A stretch of 64,000 nt of DNA, taken from contig NC_085138.1 in the NCBI RefSeq assembly GCF_035046485.1, forward strand, positions 67,448,580 through 67,512,579. The letters are read 5' to 3'. Shown in pieces: positions 44,480-56,452 of the stretch. Made by a program: the position numbers and the translations under genes. The notes below the pieces were generated by a model. It saw only the letters and a list, made by a program, of their open reading frames with translations, had not been told where the DNA came from and searched no databases. The stretch is from Aedes albopictus (taxonomy: Eukaryota > Arthropoda > Insecta > Diptera > Culicidae). How positions within the stretch are numbered: the stretch's first letter is position 1; each line of letters opens with the position of its first letter.

Positions 44480-46860
44480 CGTACAATCCTATAGGATTTC
44501 ACTAGAGATTTCCCTAGTAATATCTTCTAAGATTTCTCTGAAAATTTCTACTATTCCCGAAATTTGTTAAGGGATGCCTCTAGAGATTTGTATCAGGATT
44601 ACTTCAGCTGAAATTCCTTGAAGAAGGCCAAGAGAAATTCCAGGATTTCTAGAGTAATCCATGAAAAAAAAACCCCCTAGAGGTATTCCTGGATGAGCCT
44701 TTGAAAAAATGTCTGAAAGAATCAAAGGCATTTTTGGAAGTATCCTAGGAAAACTGCCTAGAAGAATCCTAGCAAGAATGCCAGGACAAATCTCTAGAGG
44801 GATTCCTGAAGGTATCACAGTAAGAATATCTGGAGGAGACCTAAGAGGCATTCCTGAAACATTAGAAGCAGCAAGAATCGCTTATGTAATCCCAGGAGAA
44901 GTTCCTGGATGAAAGTCAAGCGGGATCCTTGGAAAATTCCAATAAAAAGATGTTTGGAGAAATCCCAGAAAAAAATAGTATTTCCAGGAGAAAAGGTACT
45001 TCTGCAAGGCTCCTATAAAGATTGCCTTGAATAATCCTAGCAAGTTTTTTGAAGAATCCCTGTAGAAATTCTCAGAGGAATCCCTAGAAGAATTCCGGGA
45101 GGTATAACAGTAAGAATCTCTGGAGGAGTGTGAGGAGGAATTGCTGGAAGAACCACAGCAGGAATAGCTTGAGAAATCCAGCTGAAATTTGTGGAGGAAG
45201 ATCAAGAGGAGTTCCTCGAGGAATCCCATGAGAAATGTATGATAGAGTTCTTGGATACATCATATCGGATAAAAAATCCAAGAGGAATCACCGGAGAGCA
45301 TCTGAAAAAATCATAGGCAAAAATGTCAGAAGGTATTCTTAGAAGGATTCTGCGGTGTATCATTGTAAAAATCTTAGGAGGAATTGCTGGAGGAAACTAT
45401 ACAAGAACTTATGAGGAAACCCCATCAGGAATGCCTGGGGGAATCCAAAGGAAAAAATCATGGAATACCTAGAGAAGTCCCTGCAAGGACCGGTAAAGGT
45501 TTTCTGGAAGAATCTATGGGGAAGGCCCTGAAGGAATCACAAGAGAATTTTCTAAAGAAATTCCAGGACGATTTCCCGGAAAAATTGCAGCGATAATGCT
45601 AGGATAAATTCGTGTAGGAATTACTAGAAAAATTTCTAGACGTATCATAGTAAGAATTTCTGAAGGAATTGCTGGACGAACCGCAGGAAGAGTTGTTTGA
45701 GGTATTCTTGGTGGAAGGCCAAATGGATTTTCCGCAGGAATTCCATCAGGAATTTCTGGAGGAATCTTTGGATAAAATCTCTGGAGAAATTCTTGGATGA
45801 GTCCTTGGAGAAATCCCTGGTGGAACAACAAAGAGATTTCTGCAAGAATCCCAGGAAGATTGCCTGGAAAGATCCCTTTAAATAGACAGGAGTAAGCTCT
45901 AAAAGAAACCGTAACATAATTTCTGAAGTACCACAGAAGTTATTTCTGGGGTATCCTAAAAGAAGTTCCTCTAATATATGCATAGAGGTATACATACAGT
46001 ACTCCTTGAAAGAATCGGTAGAAGTATACTGGAGGAACCCCTGATGGTATCGCAGGGGGAATTTCTGGAGGAATCTCAGTAAGATATCTCGAAAGTGTTG
46101 CAACAAGTAAGTATGCCAGGAGTCCTAATTTTTTTGAATATAATTCTGAAGGAGTCCTAATGGGAATTGCTTGAAGATTTCCAGCTGGAATTCATGAAGG
46201 AAGGCCAATAGAAGTTCTTGGCTAAACCCCCTGTGGCATTTCTGAAAGTACCTTTGGAGGAAGTCCTGGTTAAATCCTTGAATAAATCTCTGAAATAATC
46301 ACCGAAGGGATTTCTAGACAAATTCCAGGTAGATTTTCCGGATGAATATCCGGAAGATCTTCCTTAGTAGAATTCCTGATGGTACCGCAGTGAGAGTTTT
46401 TGGAAGAGTTCTAAAAGAGATTCGCAGCAGGAGTTGCTTGAGGAACCCTAGCCAAAATTCCCGGAAGAAGGCCAAAAAAAGCTGGAGAAATTTCATGAAA
46501 ATTTTCTGGAAGAATCTCTGAATTAAATCTGAATAAAATAAAAGGAATCGCCTGAGGAACTTCTGAAACAATCCCAGGAGATTGTCTAGAATAATCCCAC
46601 CAGGAATTCCTCAAGGAATCCCAAGAGAAAATTTTAGATGAATTCTCAGAATAATTCCGAGAAGTATCATAGGATGAAATTCCAAAAAAATCCTAGGAGA
46701 AATTGCTGGATCAATCTCTGCGGAAATTTCTAGTATGTACAACCCCATCAGGACGAATTGCCTGGAAAGTTTATTGAAGAAATATCGGGAAGAATCCATA
46801 AAGGAAGCCTAGAGAAATCACTGTATGATTGGATAGAGGAACTCATGGAGAAGTCTATTG
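44480..46860 (-). repeat. Long 12-mer tract in minus orientation, decayed
   Basis: Units read AGAAATTCCTGGAGGA in the plus strand, the complement sense of the 58991-64000 array. About 2.4 kb with many indels; ORFs up to 153 codons are repeat translations. Confidence 0.78.
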
Positions 46861-46959
46861 ATTGTTCTTACCGATATTCAAAACGCCAAAACGTACAACA
46901 GGTACATAAGTAATAACGGGTGTGCTTATATTTTATTCGAATGTACCATTAATACATTT

Positions 46960-47160
46960 TGGAATTATTGTGTGAAGTTTTAAATTTTAGGTATCAAGGA
47001 AAAATTCTAGTGGGTGCCAAATTTGTTCTAGGGGGTGCCAGGCACCCCTGGAACCCCCCTAGCTACGCCAATGAGTTTAGAGAGATTCCAAGGGCTTTTG
47101 AGTGGTGTTTCAGGTCGGTTTCAGATGGTTTAAAAGAAGTTTAAGAGGAGGAAGATAAAA
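46960..47160. repeat. G-rich simple-repeat family, right piece
   Basis: Contains TAGGGGGTGCCAGGCACCCC, a short inverted repeat, then GGTGTTTCAGGTCGGTTTCA. Resembles 41070-41110. Confidence 0.45.
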
Positions 47161-47379
47161 GAAGTTCAGCAGTGTGCACCAAGGTTCCAAAAAGAAAGAA
47201 AGGTATTCAAAGAGCGATGGTTTTAGTTGTTTTTCCAGGGATCTTAGAAGATTTCATATGCATCCACTTATTACCAATTCGAGCTAATCGCTGCGTTTTT
47301 TTACTATTTTCATCGACTTCGGATATGCACATTACAATTCATACATTATACCGAATCCCAAGCTCATAACGTTAATGCT

Positions 47380-47950
47380 TCAGTTCTTTTGTAGGTCTTG
47401 CGATAATTTTCACTGCATGCTCTGATACTGATTACTGAGCCCTACCCAAGAACAATGCAGCATGCCGCCGGCCGCGCCGTTGCGTTGTTCTGCATCATTG
47501 GGTGGTTTCAATTGTTTTCCGACAATAATTTCCACTGATTGCTTCACGAGTAACAACGGTTAGAAACAAATCAAAGAGAAATAAAACAACACTGAAACCC
47601 ACAACAATCGAGAACACCACCACCAGCAGCAGCAGCAGTTGCATCGCCACATTCGTTAGCGAAACCATCATCATCGATTGTTTGTTGCCACTTGAAACTA
47701 TTGCAGTAGCACTCGGCCGATGAATGGTCTGATTGATTCCGAGAGGGAGAAAGATGGAGTCCGAGCTTGCTGGTGCGCTCCAAGGATGATGAGTTCAGTG
47801 GAACTATTGTGATGCTGCTAGGTATGGTGGCTACAGTAGGAAGATGGTGCAAAATGGATGGGTTTAGTATCATAATTCTCGGTAATTTTAGACTCACACA
47901 TTACAAAGTGGCACTAGCACTTTGTACAGCACCCAAATGTATTCTATTTT
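47380..47950. other. Low-copy-looking sequence with a short CAG run
   Basis: A CAG run at about 47622-47636 and overlapping ORFs (minus 47571-47897, plus 47767-47955) without recognised motifs. Possibly host non-coding sequence. Confidence 0.35.
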
Positions 47951-47954
47951 ACTA

Positions 47955-48230
47955 AAACGAACATAACGAAACGTATTCAGTTCGACAGACTTCAGTGGGC
48001 TGGTCACGTTACGCGAATGTCGGAAGAAAGAATTACGAAAACACTATTCAGCATGGAGCTATTTTTGATCGGTGGTTTCGTGGGCTGCCAATCGTAGCTG
48101 GACGCAGTTGAACACCTGGGGGTGGGGATTCAATATATTGGGAGTAACCAGAGGAATATCGCCTCATCAAACTCTATTAAACGCTCGGCGCAAACAAAAA
48201 GCATCGCTGTAGTCATCAAGGTATCGAACT
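47955..48230 (+). pseudogene. C-terminal fragment of a non-LTR retrotransposon
   Basis: Plus-strand translation gives RIQFDRLQWAGHVTRMSEER followed by ITKTLFSM, matching the RLxWxGHVxRMxEER tail of insect LINE proteins, here well preserved. The frame then decays. No RT core, so the source family is uncertain. Confidence 0.72.
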
Positions 48231-48239
48231 AGGAAACAA

Positions 48240-49165
48240 ACACTCTAAGTTGGTTCATTCTGAACCACTTCTCCCCAGTTTGATGCATATCAGGCAAGGC
48301 AACCAACCAGCAGCAAGCAGCCAGGCGGGGAACACCAGGTCGGGAATGAAAATATCCTTCTCGAGCAGGTACTTGTTGTGGTCGTCAATTAAAATGCTCT
48401 TCACGTTCGCTTCTTGAGCTCCACCACGGTGTGGTGGGGTGGTGGTGGCACAACACAAGGAGCTCGTCTCCATCGCATCGCATCGCAACACCGCACCGGG
48501 GCAACACAATGTGGGCGAACGGGTTTGAAATAATCCTTGAGAGATCCATCGCCGCATCACCGTCGTACCAGCGCAGCACCAGCGCTAACAACACAACTGT
48601 TCTTCAGATGAAGTGTGTTTTTCAGCTCGCGACTTGAAGAGTGCGGTTTGCACAGGTGAGATCGTGTTCGTTACATCGACAAGTATCAATTATAAGTTCT
48701 CACAGTGATGCACGGGTGGTTTCGGTTTCGGAATGGCGATGATGAGATCTTGGAGCGGGACTTTACTACTGGTATTTTACAGAGAACAAACGCTTGATGA
48801 AAATTTCAAACGAAGGTATGTACATTCGGTAGGACTCTATTTTTGTACATATTACAGAGAAATGGAAAATGAGCGTATACCTACATATGTGATTTCATGC
48901 TTGGCGACGCGTGTGAAACGGAGTATTTTTACTTTCAGGTGAGGTTGATCAACAATAAGGGTTGAATATAGCTTTGGGGTTTGCAATAATCCTGAGTGTT
49001 GTCATTACGAAATGAAGCCACGCGTTAAATGACAACCGTTGTGCTCTGCATGAAGGTGAGCACACATGGCACTTTATGCATAGGCAATTGAACTTTTCAA
49101 TGTACAAATTACATATGAAAACTACTGGCAAGATTGGTGCTTTGGATATATCTTCTTCACCTTTG
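48240..49165. other. Low-copy-looking sequence, no gene supported
   Basis: GC-balanced 48250-48700 with three overlapping short ORFs on both strands and no recognised domain. Confidence 0.35.
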
Positions 49166-49169
49166 AGTA

Positions 49170-49275
49170 TAAAAATAAAGGTCGCTTGTCGCACACAAAA
49201 TCAGCCTTATGCTGGCCAGTTGTGTCATCGAGGTTACTTCAAATAACTTGAGTAACAAGCTTTTGAGGTCAAACT
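49170..49275 (+). mobile_element. Fragment of the hAT-like family interior
   Basis: AATAAAGGTCGC, CGCACACAAA, TCATCGAGGTTACT and GAGTAACAAGCTTTTGAGGT parallel 35300-35445 of the hAT-like element in the same order. Terminal inverted repeats are missing. Confidence 0.55.
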
Positions 49276-49288
49276 AAAAATTATTTTT

Positions 49289-49308
49289 ATTATTATTATT
49301 ATTATTAT
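49289..49308. repeat. ATT microsatellite
   Basis: Perfect (ATT)n over about 20 bp. Confidence 0.9.
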
Positions 49309-49309
49309 G

Positions 49310-50036
49310 AGCTTTATTTACGAGGCTCATACTAAAGAGCGCCCTTGAAAATATATTTAAAAATCCGCACATGTATGGAAGCAGACATTTTCAGTTTTTT
49401 TTCAGTAAAAGGCTGAGTGGCGCCACCTAACGTGTGTAGTAAGAAGGGTTAATCCCTCGAACCCAGGAAAAGGCGAAGAACAAACCAAGGACAAAATAAT
49501 AACAAATTTTGCTATCATATCTCATTTCGTCATTTTTATGTTATTTTTGAAAAAAAAAAAAACACCAAATAGGATGCCTGTACCAATTATGGCACACTAC
49601 CTAAGGAACACTATTTGTACAAAAAATAAGGAGAATACCAACGAATGTCATCAATGTGTTGAAAGATAGCTTAGTTTCCATACTTTACAGGAAAAATAAA
49701 GAAATGGAGCCAAAACTACCATTGGTATTTATTACAGCATATGCCAATGTCTACGTATGTCTAACATACCATTTCGATTCATTTTACCCTGGCTTTTTTT
49801 TTAGTCAAGGGTAATAGTTGTGCTAAGAAATGCATGGTACCTCCCCTCTTTGTACCCTCCCCCTTTTTGCTGGTAGCCGAAAATACGTGGCTGTTTTGTA
49901 TTTCTCATAAATTCTTCATGTTTTTACTAAAATTTCATCTTTTTGTTAATCATCAATAGTTTTCACTGATCCTTGACATGCAATGTATTACTACCCATCA
50001 TTGTCTGTTGAAGTTTTGATCCCAGAGCTATTCTAA
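49310..50036. other. AT-rich sequence, no gene
   Basis: No motif recognised; two A/T homopolymers near 49550 and 49800. Confidence 0.35.
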
Positions 50037-50860
50037 GGCCTCCAAAGTACTCCGAAGTTTGTGTCACAAAACCAACATCCTATATCAAATTTTATACACG
50101 ATGAATCCTCACAGAACACAGTCTACGGTACTCAGAAAGCCTCAAAGCACTCCTAGAATATTCATAGTACATGAATTGGGTCATCTAAACTACTCTGGAA
50201 TTCATTTTCTCAAGATCTAGATCAAGATGAAATTTAGTCACGTTGATGTCCATTAGACCTCGCAATGCTATGACCAACTCGATATTGTGGTAGTTGGACA
50301 TTCCGTGAAATATAAATGGCCTCCAAAACACTTTGAAGTTTGGGTTACGGTATCTACATACTGTATCATGCTTTAATTGTAAAAAATATTCGTGGGATGT
50401 AGTCTATACTGCTGATGGAGCCTCAGTGCACAACTATAATGCTTTTGGTACATTCATGGGGTATTCCAGGCTTTCCAAACTATTTGGAATAAGGACCTTC
50501 AAGTTCTACAGGCTCTACTCTGGTTTCTGTTCACTCTATCAGCATATTTCTTTCACGATTGTGTCTGTTGCACCTCATAATATTGCGAGTATCTCTATGT
50601 GTAGCTATTGGGTGTCCACTGGTATTCAAATAGATCCAATGTAATTTGAAGTATGGGTCGCAATATCTGTAAATCTTATGATATTTTATATTGTAGCGAA
50701 TGCCCGCCAAGTATAATCTTCACTACTCTTAGAGCCTCGGAGTGGAATTCTGATAACTTAGCAACATTCACTTGGTGATCTAGGTCATCCATATTATTCT
50801 GGAGTGAAGACCTTCAAGCTCTACAAGCTCTACTGAATCTCACTTTATCGGTGTAGCTCC
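50037..50860. repeat. Degenerate ~300-bp tandem repeat, almost three units
   Basis: The landmark (GCCTCCAAAGTACTCCGAAG in the first unit) recurs in diverged form at 50038, 50319 and 50633, spacings 281 and 314 bp. Each is followed at matching distance by an AGCCTC word, then TCCA.ACTA.TCTGGA and GACCTTCAAG…CTACA. The open frame 50333-50644 (103 codons) spans one unit and is not supported as a gene. Confidence 0.65.
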
Positions 50861-50864
50861 TCCA

Positions 50865-52578
50865 AAAAATCCTTCAGGAATTCTTCCAAAACTTTCACCA
50901 AGAATTCCTTAAATAATCTTCCTCCAAGAAATCCTGGAAGAATTCTTCCATGATTTTTCCAGGAAATTCCTCAAAAATTCTTCCAGGAGTTCCTCAAAGT
51001 ATTCTACCAGAAATTCCTGCAAGAATCCCCCTAGGAATTTCTCCAACAATTCCTTCAAAAATTCCACCAGGAATTTCTTCAATAATTTTTCCAGATATCA
51101 CTCTGAAAATTTTACCAAGATTTCCTCAAAGAATTCCTCTAGGTATTCCTTCAACAATTTCTCCAGGAATTCCTCATAGACTTCTGCTAAGAAATTCTCC
51201 AAACATTCCTCCAGAAATTCCTCCAAGAGTTTCTCCAGCAATTTCTCCAAGAATTCCTCTATGTTTTTTTTTTCAAGAAGCTCTCAAGGAATTTCTCTAG
51301 AAAATCCAAAGAGAATTTCTCCCGAAACCTCCGGGAAATCGTCAGAAAATTCTTCCAAAAATTACTCCAGGGGTTCATCTGAGATTATTTTCAGGCATTT
51401 CTCCAGAAATTCCTCCAGGAATTCGTGAATAAATTGTTCAAGGAATTCCAACAGAAATTACTTCAGGACATCCTCCAGGTTCTTCTTCAGGAATTCTTCG
51501 TTGAATTCTTCCAGGGTTTTTTTTTTGGAAAGTTTATCAAAAATTCCTCCACAAACTCTTCCATGAACACCCCTAGGCTCCTTCAGGAAACCTTTAGTAA
51601 TTCCTCAACAAAAAAACTCCTGAGATAGCTCTAAAAATTCTTCCGAGAATTTCTTCAGGGCTTTCCTCAGATGTATCTCGAAAACTGTTGAGGAATTACG
51701 CCATAAAATCCTCCCGAAATTCTTCAAGAAACTCCTTCGGGAATTACTCCAGGAATTCCTCCAGGAGCTCTTTCAGGTATTCCTGGAACTCCACCAGGAA
51801 GTTCTCTAAGAATTCCAGAAGAATTCATCCAGGAATTCCTCCAAGACGTCTGCCTAGACTTATTTCAAGAATCCCTCCAGGAGTTCCTCTAAAAAATCCT
51901 ACAGGGCATTCCCCAAGCATTTCACCAGGGTTCCCTTTAAGACTACTGCCAAGAATCCCTTCAGGTATTATCCAAGGAATATATCCAACGTTTTTTTCAA
52001 CCACAAAGAGTCCTCCGAAAATTCTTTCAGGTAATTCTCCAGGAACTGCTCCGAGACCTCTTCTCAGAATTCCTCCAAGAATCCCTTCAGGAATTTCTCC
52101 AAGAATTTCTCCAAAAAATCCTTCAGATATTCCTCTAAAACTTCTGCTAAGAATTTCTCCAGGAATCCGTCCAAGAATACCTCCAGGATATATTCCAGAA
52201 ATTCGTCCAGCAAGTTCTCTAGTAATTCCTTCGGGAATTCCTCCAGCGATAACTCTACGAATTCCTCCTGGAATTACTACAGGAATTCCTACAGGAATTA
52301 ATCCGGGAAATACTCCAGAAATTCCTACGATAAATATTCCGGGAATTCCTCCAGAAAACACTACAAAATTTTCTCCAGGAGTTTCTCCAGAATTTCTTCC
52401 AAGATTTATTCCAGAAAGTACTCAAGGAATTCCCACAAGTAATATTCCAGGAATTTCTGCTAGAGTTACTCCAGGAAATAAAAATTACAAAATAACAACT
52501 TCGAAAATTCCTACAAGATCCTTTAGGACTTCTTCAAGTAAATTATTCAGGAATTCTTCAAAGAATTCCCCCAAGGAT
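50865..52578 (+). repeat. Well-preserved 12-bp satellite tract
   Basis: Clear CCAGGAATTCCT units over 1.7 kb. It yields a 312-codon frame (51688-52626) that runs on into the SINE, proof that the frame is not a selected gene. The tract is interrupted by the SINE at 52579 and continues after 52772. Confidence 0.9.
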
Positions 52579-52761
52579 TTTTTTTTTTTTTTATCTGTAT
52601 TAACGAGATTTTTAGCCCTAGGCTAGTTCATCTCGGGACCCACGCTTTACTTCCCTTCCGAAGGAAGAACTCACATTTTGCGAGTTTGTCGGGAGTGGGA
52701 TTCGATCCCAGGTCCTCGGCGTGATAGTAAAGTGTTCTAACCATCACACCAGGTCCGCTCC
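52579..52761 (-). mobile_element. SINE-B copy 2, minus strand
   Basis: Complement of the 15330 copy: T run and ATCTGTATTAACGAGATTTT at the left, B box complement GGGATTCGATCCC, head complement CCATCACACCAGGTCCGCTC at the right. A 10-bp duplication CCCCAAGGAT lies at 52569-52578 and 52762-52771. Confidence 0.92.
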
Positions 52762-52771
52762 CCCCAAGGAT

Positions 52772-53004
52772 GTTCTTTTAAAACTTCTTCACACTACATG
52801 AATTCTTCCAGAAAGTACTCCAGGAATTCCTGCAGGATTTTATACAGAAATTTCTTCAAGAAATTCTTGAACAAATTCCTGGTAGAATTCTTGTAGGAAT
52901 TCTTGGAGGAATTCCAGAAAGAGTTTTTCAAGGAATTCCTGAAGAAATTCCTAGAAAAAATCTCGGTGGAATTCTTGGAACAAGTTTTGAAGGTATTCCT
53001 GTAG
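52772..53004. repeat. 12-mer tract with an internal strand switch
   Basis: To about 52860 the units are in plus orientation; from there to 53000 they read as the complement (GGAATTCTTGGAGGAATTCC). The switch makes a local foldback. Confidence 0.75.
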
Positions 53005-53006
53005 TA

Positions 53007-53582
53007 CAGTATCGGACAATTTAAATGCACCAAAGCTGTTTTCCCATACAAACTAGTCAACTTTAGATTGCCATATCTCAGTTGTTTTCATTTTTCTGTG
53101 GCGATTGTTTTCATTTTTCTGTGGCGAACTACAAAACATTTCAATTTTCAAAAACTATTGAAAATGTTCAGTGATAACTATTGATACAAAAGTTACATAT
53201 AGCTTGAATTTTGACAATAAAAATGCACCAAGACAATGTGTAGCCAAAAATGCTGAAGTCAAATAGCTATGGTGTCTTCAGCAAATTTATTGGTCATCAC
53301 ACACGAAACATATTTGCCGAAGACACCATAGTGATTTGACTTCAGCATTTTTGGCTACACAGTTTTTTGTCATGGTGCATTTTTATTATCAAATCTATCT
53401 GTAACTTTTGTATCAATAGTTATCACTGAACTTTTTCAAAAGTTTTTGAAAATTGAAATGTTTTGTAGTTCGTCGCAGAAAAATGGAAACAATCGGTTGA
53501 GACATAAATAAGATATGGCAATCCAAAGTTGACTAGTTTGTATGGGAAACCGCCTCTGGTGTATTTTTATTGTCCGATACTG
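53007..53582. mobile_element. Full-length palindromic MITE, 576 bp, TA target
   Basis: CAGTATCGGACAA and its complement at the ends, TA on both flanks (53005-53006, 53583-53584). The arms pair almost to the centre, including GTAGCCAAAAATGCTGAAGT and GAAGACACCATAG. A 23-bp tandem duplication (53082-53104, 53105-53127) is present in the left arm only. Mariner/Tc1-like by target and ends. Confidence 0.9.
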
Positions 53583-53584
53583 TA

Positions 53585-53990
53585 ATTCATGGAAGGTATT
53601 TATTTAAAAATCCCTAGAAAGGAAGGTATTTATTGAAAAATCCCTAGAGGTATTCCTAGAGGAATCCCTGCCCAAATTCCTGGAGAGATTCTTGGAGGGA
53701 TTTTTGACAGAAGCATTGGAGCGGGTTTTGGAGAAATTCTTAACAGAGTTACTGTCGGAATTTCTGAAAGAATTTCTGGAGGAATTCCTGGACAGATTCT
53801 TGGAGAAATTCGTAGCAGATTTTTTTTTAGGAATAACTGAAGACATTTTTGGAAAAATTCCTGGAGGAATTTTTGGAGAAATTTCTGGAGAAGTTCCGGA
53901 ACAGTTCCTCGGAGAAATGCCTAGAGTTGTACCAGGACTTTTTTCTTGAGGAATTTTTGAAGGTTTCTTGACGAATCTTGGAGGTATTCA
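53585..53990 (-). repeat. 12-mer tract in minus orientation
   Basis: AATTTCTGGAGGAATTCCTGG-type units continue the flipped orientation of 52860-53004 across the MITE. Confidence 0.8.
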
Positions 53991-54510
53991 TGAAGAAACC
54001 AGCCACCATCTTGAATTTGGAACCGCCATCTTATTAGGCTGCCACCTTGAATTTTGGACCGAAATCATGGACTTTCTGATCTCTAATATATCCGCACAAA
54101 ATTCGTCAACCATGCCATAGGTTACAAAAAGCTCCGCAGTTTGATGTGTCGCATAATGGGGCTTGGTTCAGTTTTATATACGGCCAGTTCTACCGGTACT
54201 GGTCTGGATCACTGAAATGGCCATAACTCCAGAACGCCTTGACTGATCCGGACCATTTTCAATAGCAAACAGTGCGGTAAAACTCCGGTTCGGCCAATCG
54301 GCCATTGGGAAGTGCCTTAAAAGTGAGTGAACTTTTTTTGCACACAGACATACACACACACATACATACACTCATACAGACATCATCTCAATTCGTCGAA
54401 CTGAGTTGATTGGTATATGTGACTTGACTTTCCGAGCCTACTATCGAAACTTCGTTTTCTGATTCAACATATAGCCTTTCAGTACACTTTGGTGTTTGAG
54501 AAAGGCAAAA
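53991..54510 (+). repeat. Dispersed-repeat-like segment ending GAGAAAGGCAAAA
   Basis: Words CCACCATCTTGAATTT and CGCCATCTT, then a segment with CACACACAC near 54354 and CATCATCTCAATTCGTCGA, ending TGAGAAAGGCAAAA. I recall this type of ending in mosquito LINE 3' regions, but have no alignment. No ORF. Confidence 0.4.
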
Positions 54511-56440
54511 AAAGTATGTAAATAACACGAAAAACTTTTAAAAATCTCCATAGAATTTCGAGTAATTTAATGAAAACCTGAATTTTTATTGCTTCGCCCA
54601 TACAAAGTGTTAGGCCAAAATGATCAAGTTTATTTTTAATTTCTAATTTTCAATTGTGTGATTATATAGCTGCCTTTTGTTATTATAAGATCAAACCAAG
54701 GACAAAACATTTCTGAACTTACAATACAGTTTTTTTCAATCATGAGAACAAAATTTACAATTTTGATGATCTTTTTTGAAATTACTTATTTTGTTCTTAC
54801 TTTGTTCTCAATAACTCCTGGAGTCCAAAAATGACGATTAAAATATCCAATATAACGACCAACATATCCAAGATGGCGTCTTAAAGTTTAAAATGGCGGC
54901 TGTTTAATGGAGTTTTGGGCTCTACCATTCAATATAGGTAGGAACGGCTGCATTTTTCAGCCGGCATTCACGTTTGTGCTACGCCATCCGGGAGAGAAGA
55001 AAATAGTTACTTAAAAAAGTGATTCTGCCGGGTGAATCAAGCTTGCTATTTGATGAAAACATTCGCGAAATGATGCGATTTGCTTTCGACAACGAATACG
55101 TTTTCACCCATCCTCGCTTTATTCAATCAACCTCCCATACGAGTAGCACACGAACGGACTCAACACTGATCATCATAGTTGACTCTTCCTTATCGCCGTT
55201 GAGCCGTTGCGTTCTAGCCAAGCATCTCTTTTCATCGCTTTCGATGCTTTTCGACAGCTTATCGCGAAGCATCGTTGGCTGGAAGCTTTATTAGTATGGT
55301 ATCGGTACATGCGAATGTTGCTTCTGTGTGCGTGTCGAGCGTTCGTGCCATAGCTTCGCAAACCAACCTATTCGGTATGGTTCGGCTGTTCGGGCGAGCG
55401 TGTGGCGGCACAGTCAGATGTGTGCAAAATCGTTTGTGATTTACATCATGTTCGTTTTGCCACCTCTTTGCTGCTGGTCATCGCTGATCAGTGCACAGTT
55501 CAATCGCACGCGATAAATATACAGTTGATGAGTTGTGATGAGCACTAGTGAGGTGATAATTTGCATCATTGGGGTGAATTATGAGAAGAGTAAGAATAGC
55601 ATAACCAATCAGTTTCTCTCAGTATTTTTTTTTCTTATTTTGCAATTCAGCTGGTGGTGTTACGGTTTTATGCCACAATAGAACTCAAGACCCAAATTAG
55701 AATCAGTATGGTGAGATCTTTCTGATCTGTTTTTCTGTTTATGTGCGCATCAGTTACATCCAAATATTACGATAAATGTTTATTTGGGGAAGCTGTAAAC
55801 CATAACTTTTTATCTCGTTTCAGAGAGCGGGTAAAGGCGCTTAAGCCTAGGCTTGAGAGCCTGGACGTACGGTGGGAATACCGTTGCCCCATCCCAGGAT
55901 TCTAGAGGACATGGAGTGACATTAACATTCTTAGCAAAGTCACTCCCAACCAAGCGGCATATTATTCTCACTTTCAACAGAACGGTTGGTACGAGATTAC
56001 TGATTCCAAAAACAACAAAAACACTGCACAGTAGGCCTGGCCGCATTAAAAACCACTAAACCATTCAATATGGGTATATCTGGTATGGGGAAGAAGCCTG
56101 GAGTCCAAAAATTGCGACCAGAATTTTCAAGCTGCTAAGTACTGCAGTACTCCGAAATGGCGGCTAAAAATTCAAGATTGTGGCTATTTTTCAAGAGTTT
56201 AAGGCTCAAAAATCAAAAGCCAGATAAACGATATGATCTCTGATGCCATGAAATGGGTTTCTGTTAACGTATGAAAGTGTGATATTCATCAACATGTCCC
56301 TTGAGTTGTGTTGAAATGTGTTTTCGAAGGCACGAGAAAGGCGCTATCACCGCTAGGTGGATTAATTAGGTTTTTTTCGGCTATACCCGTCGGTCAGTAT
56401 GTCTCAAATAGTCGTAAAAACTTGTAGTATTTTTCTATTC
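54511..56440. other. No gene supported; low-copy-looking 55000-55560
   Basis: AT-rich to 54990, GC-balanced to 55560 with overlapping ORFs (55019-55294 plus, 55173-55361 minus) lacking motifs, then mixed sequence. AAAATGGCGGCT words at 54890 and 56155 are dispersed-repeat traces. Confidence 0.35.
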
Positions 56441-56452
56441 CGCAACTTTACT

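Noticed and set aside
51688..52626. 312-codon plus-strand ORF
   Set aside because: It starts in satellite and reads straight into the minus-strand SINE-B, so it cannot be an ancient selected gene.
54870..54900. AAGATGGCG words as a regulatory motif
   Set aside because: The same words recur at 25940, 54000 and 56150 in AT-rich DNA and look like traces of one dispersed repeat.
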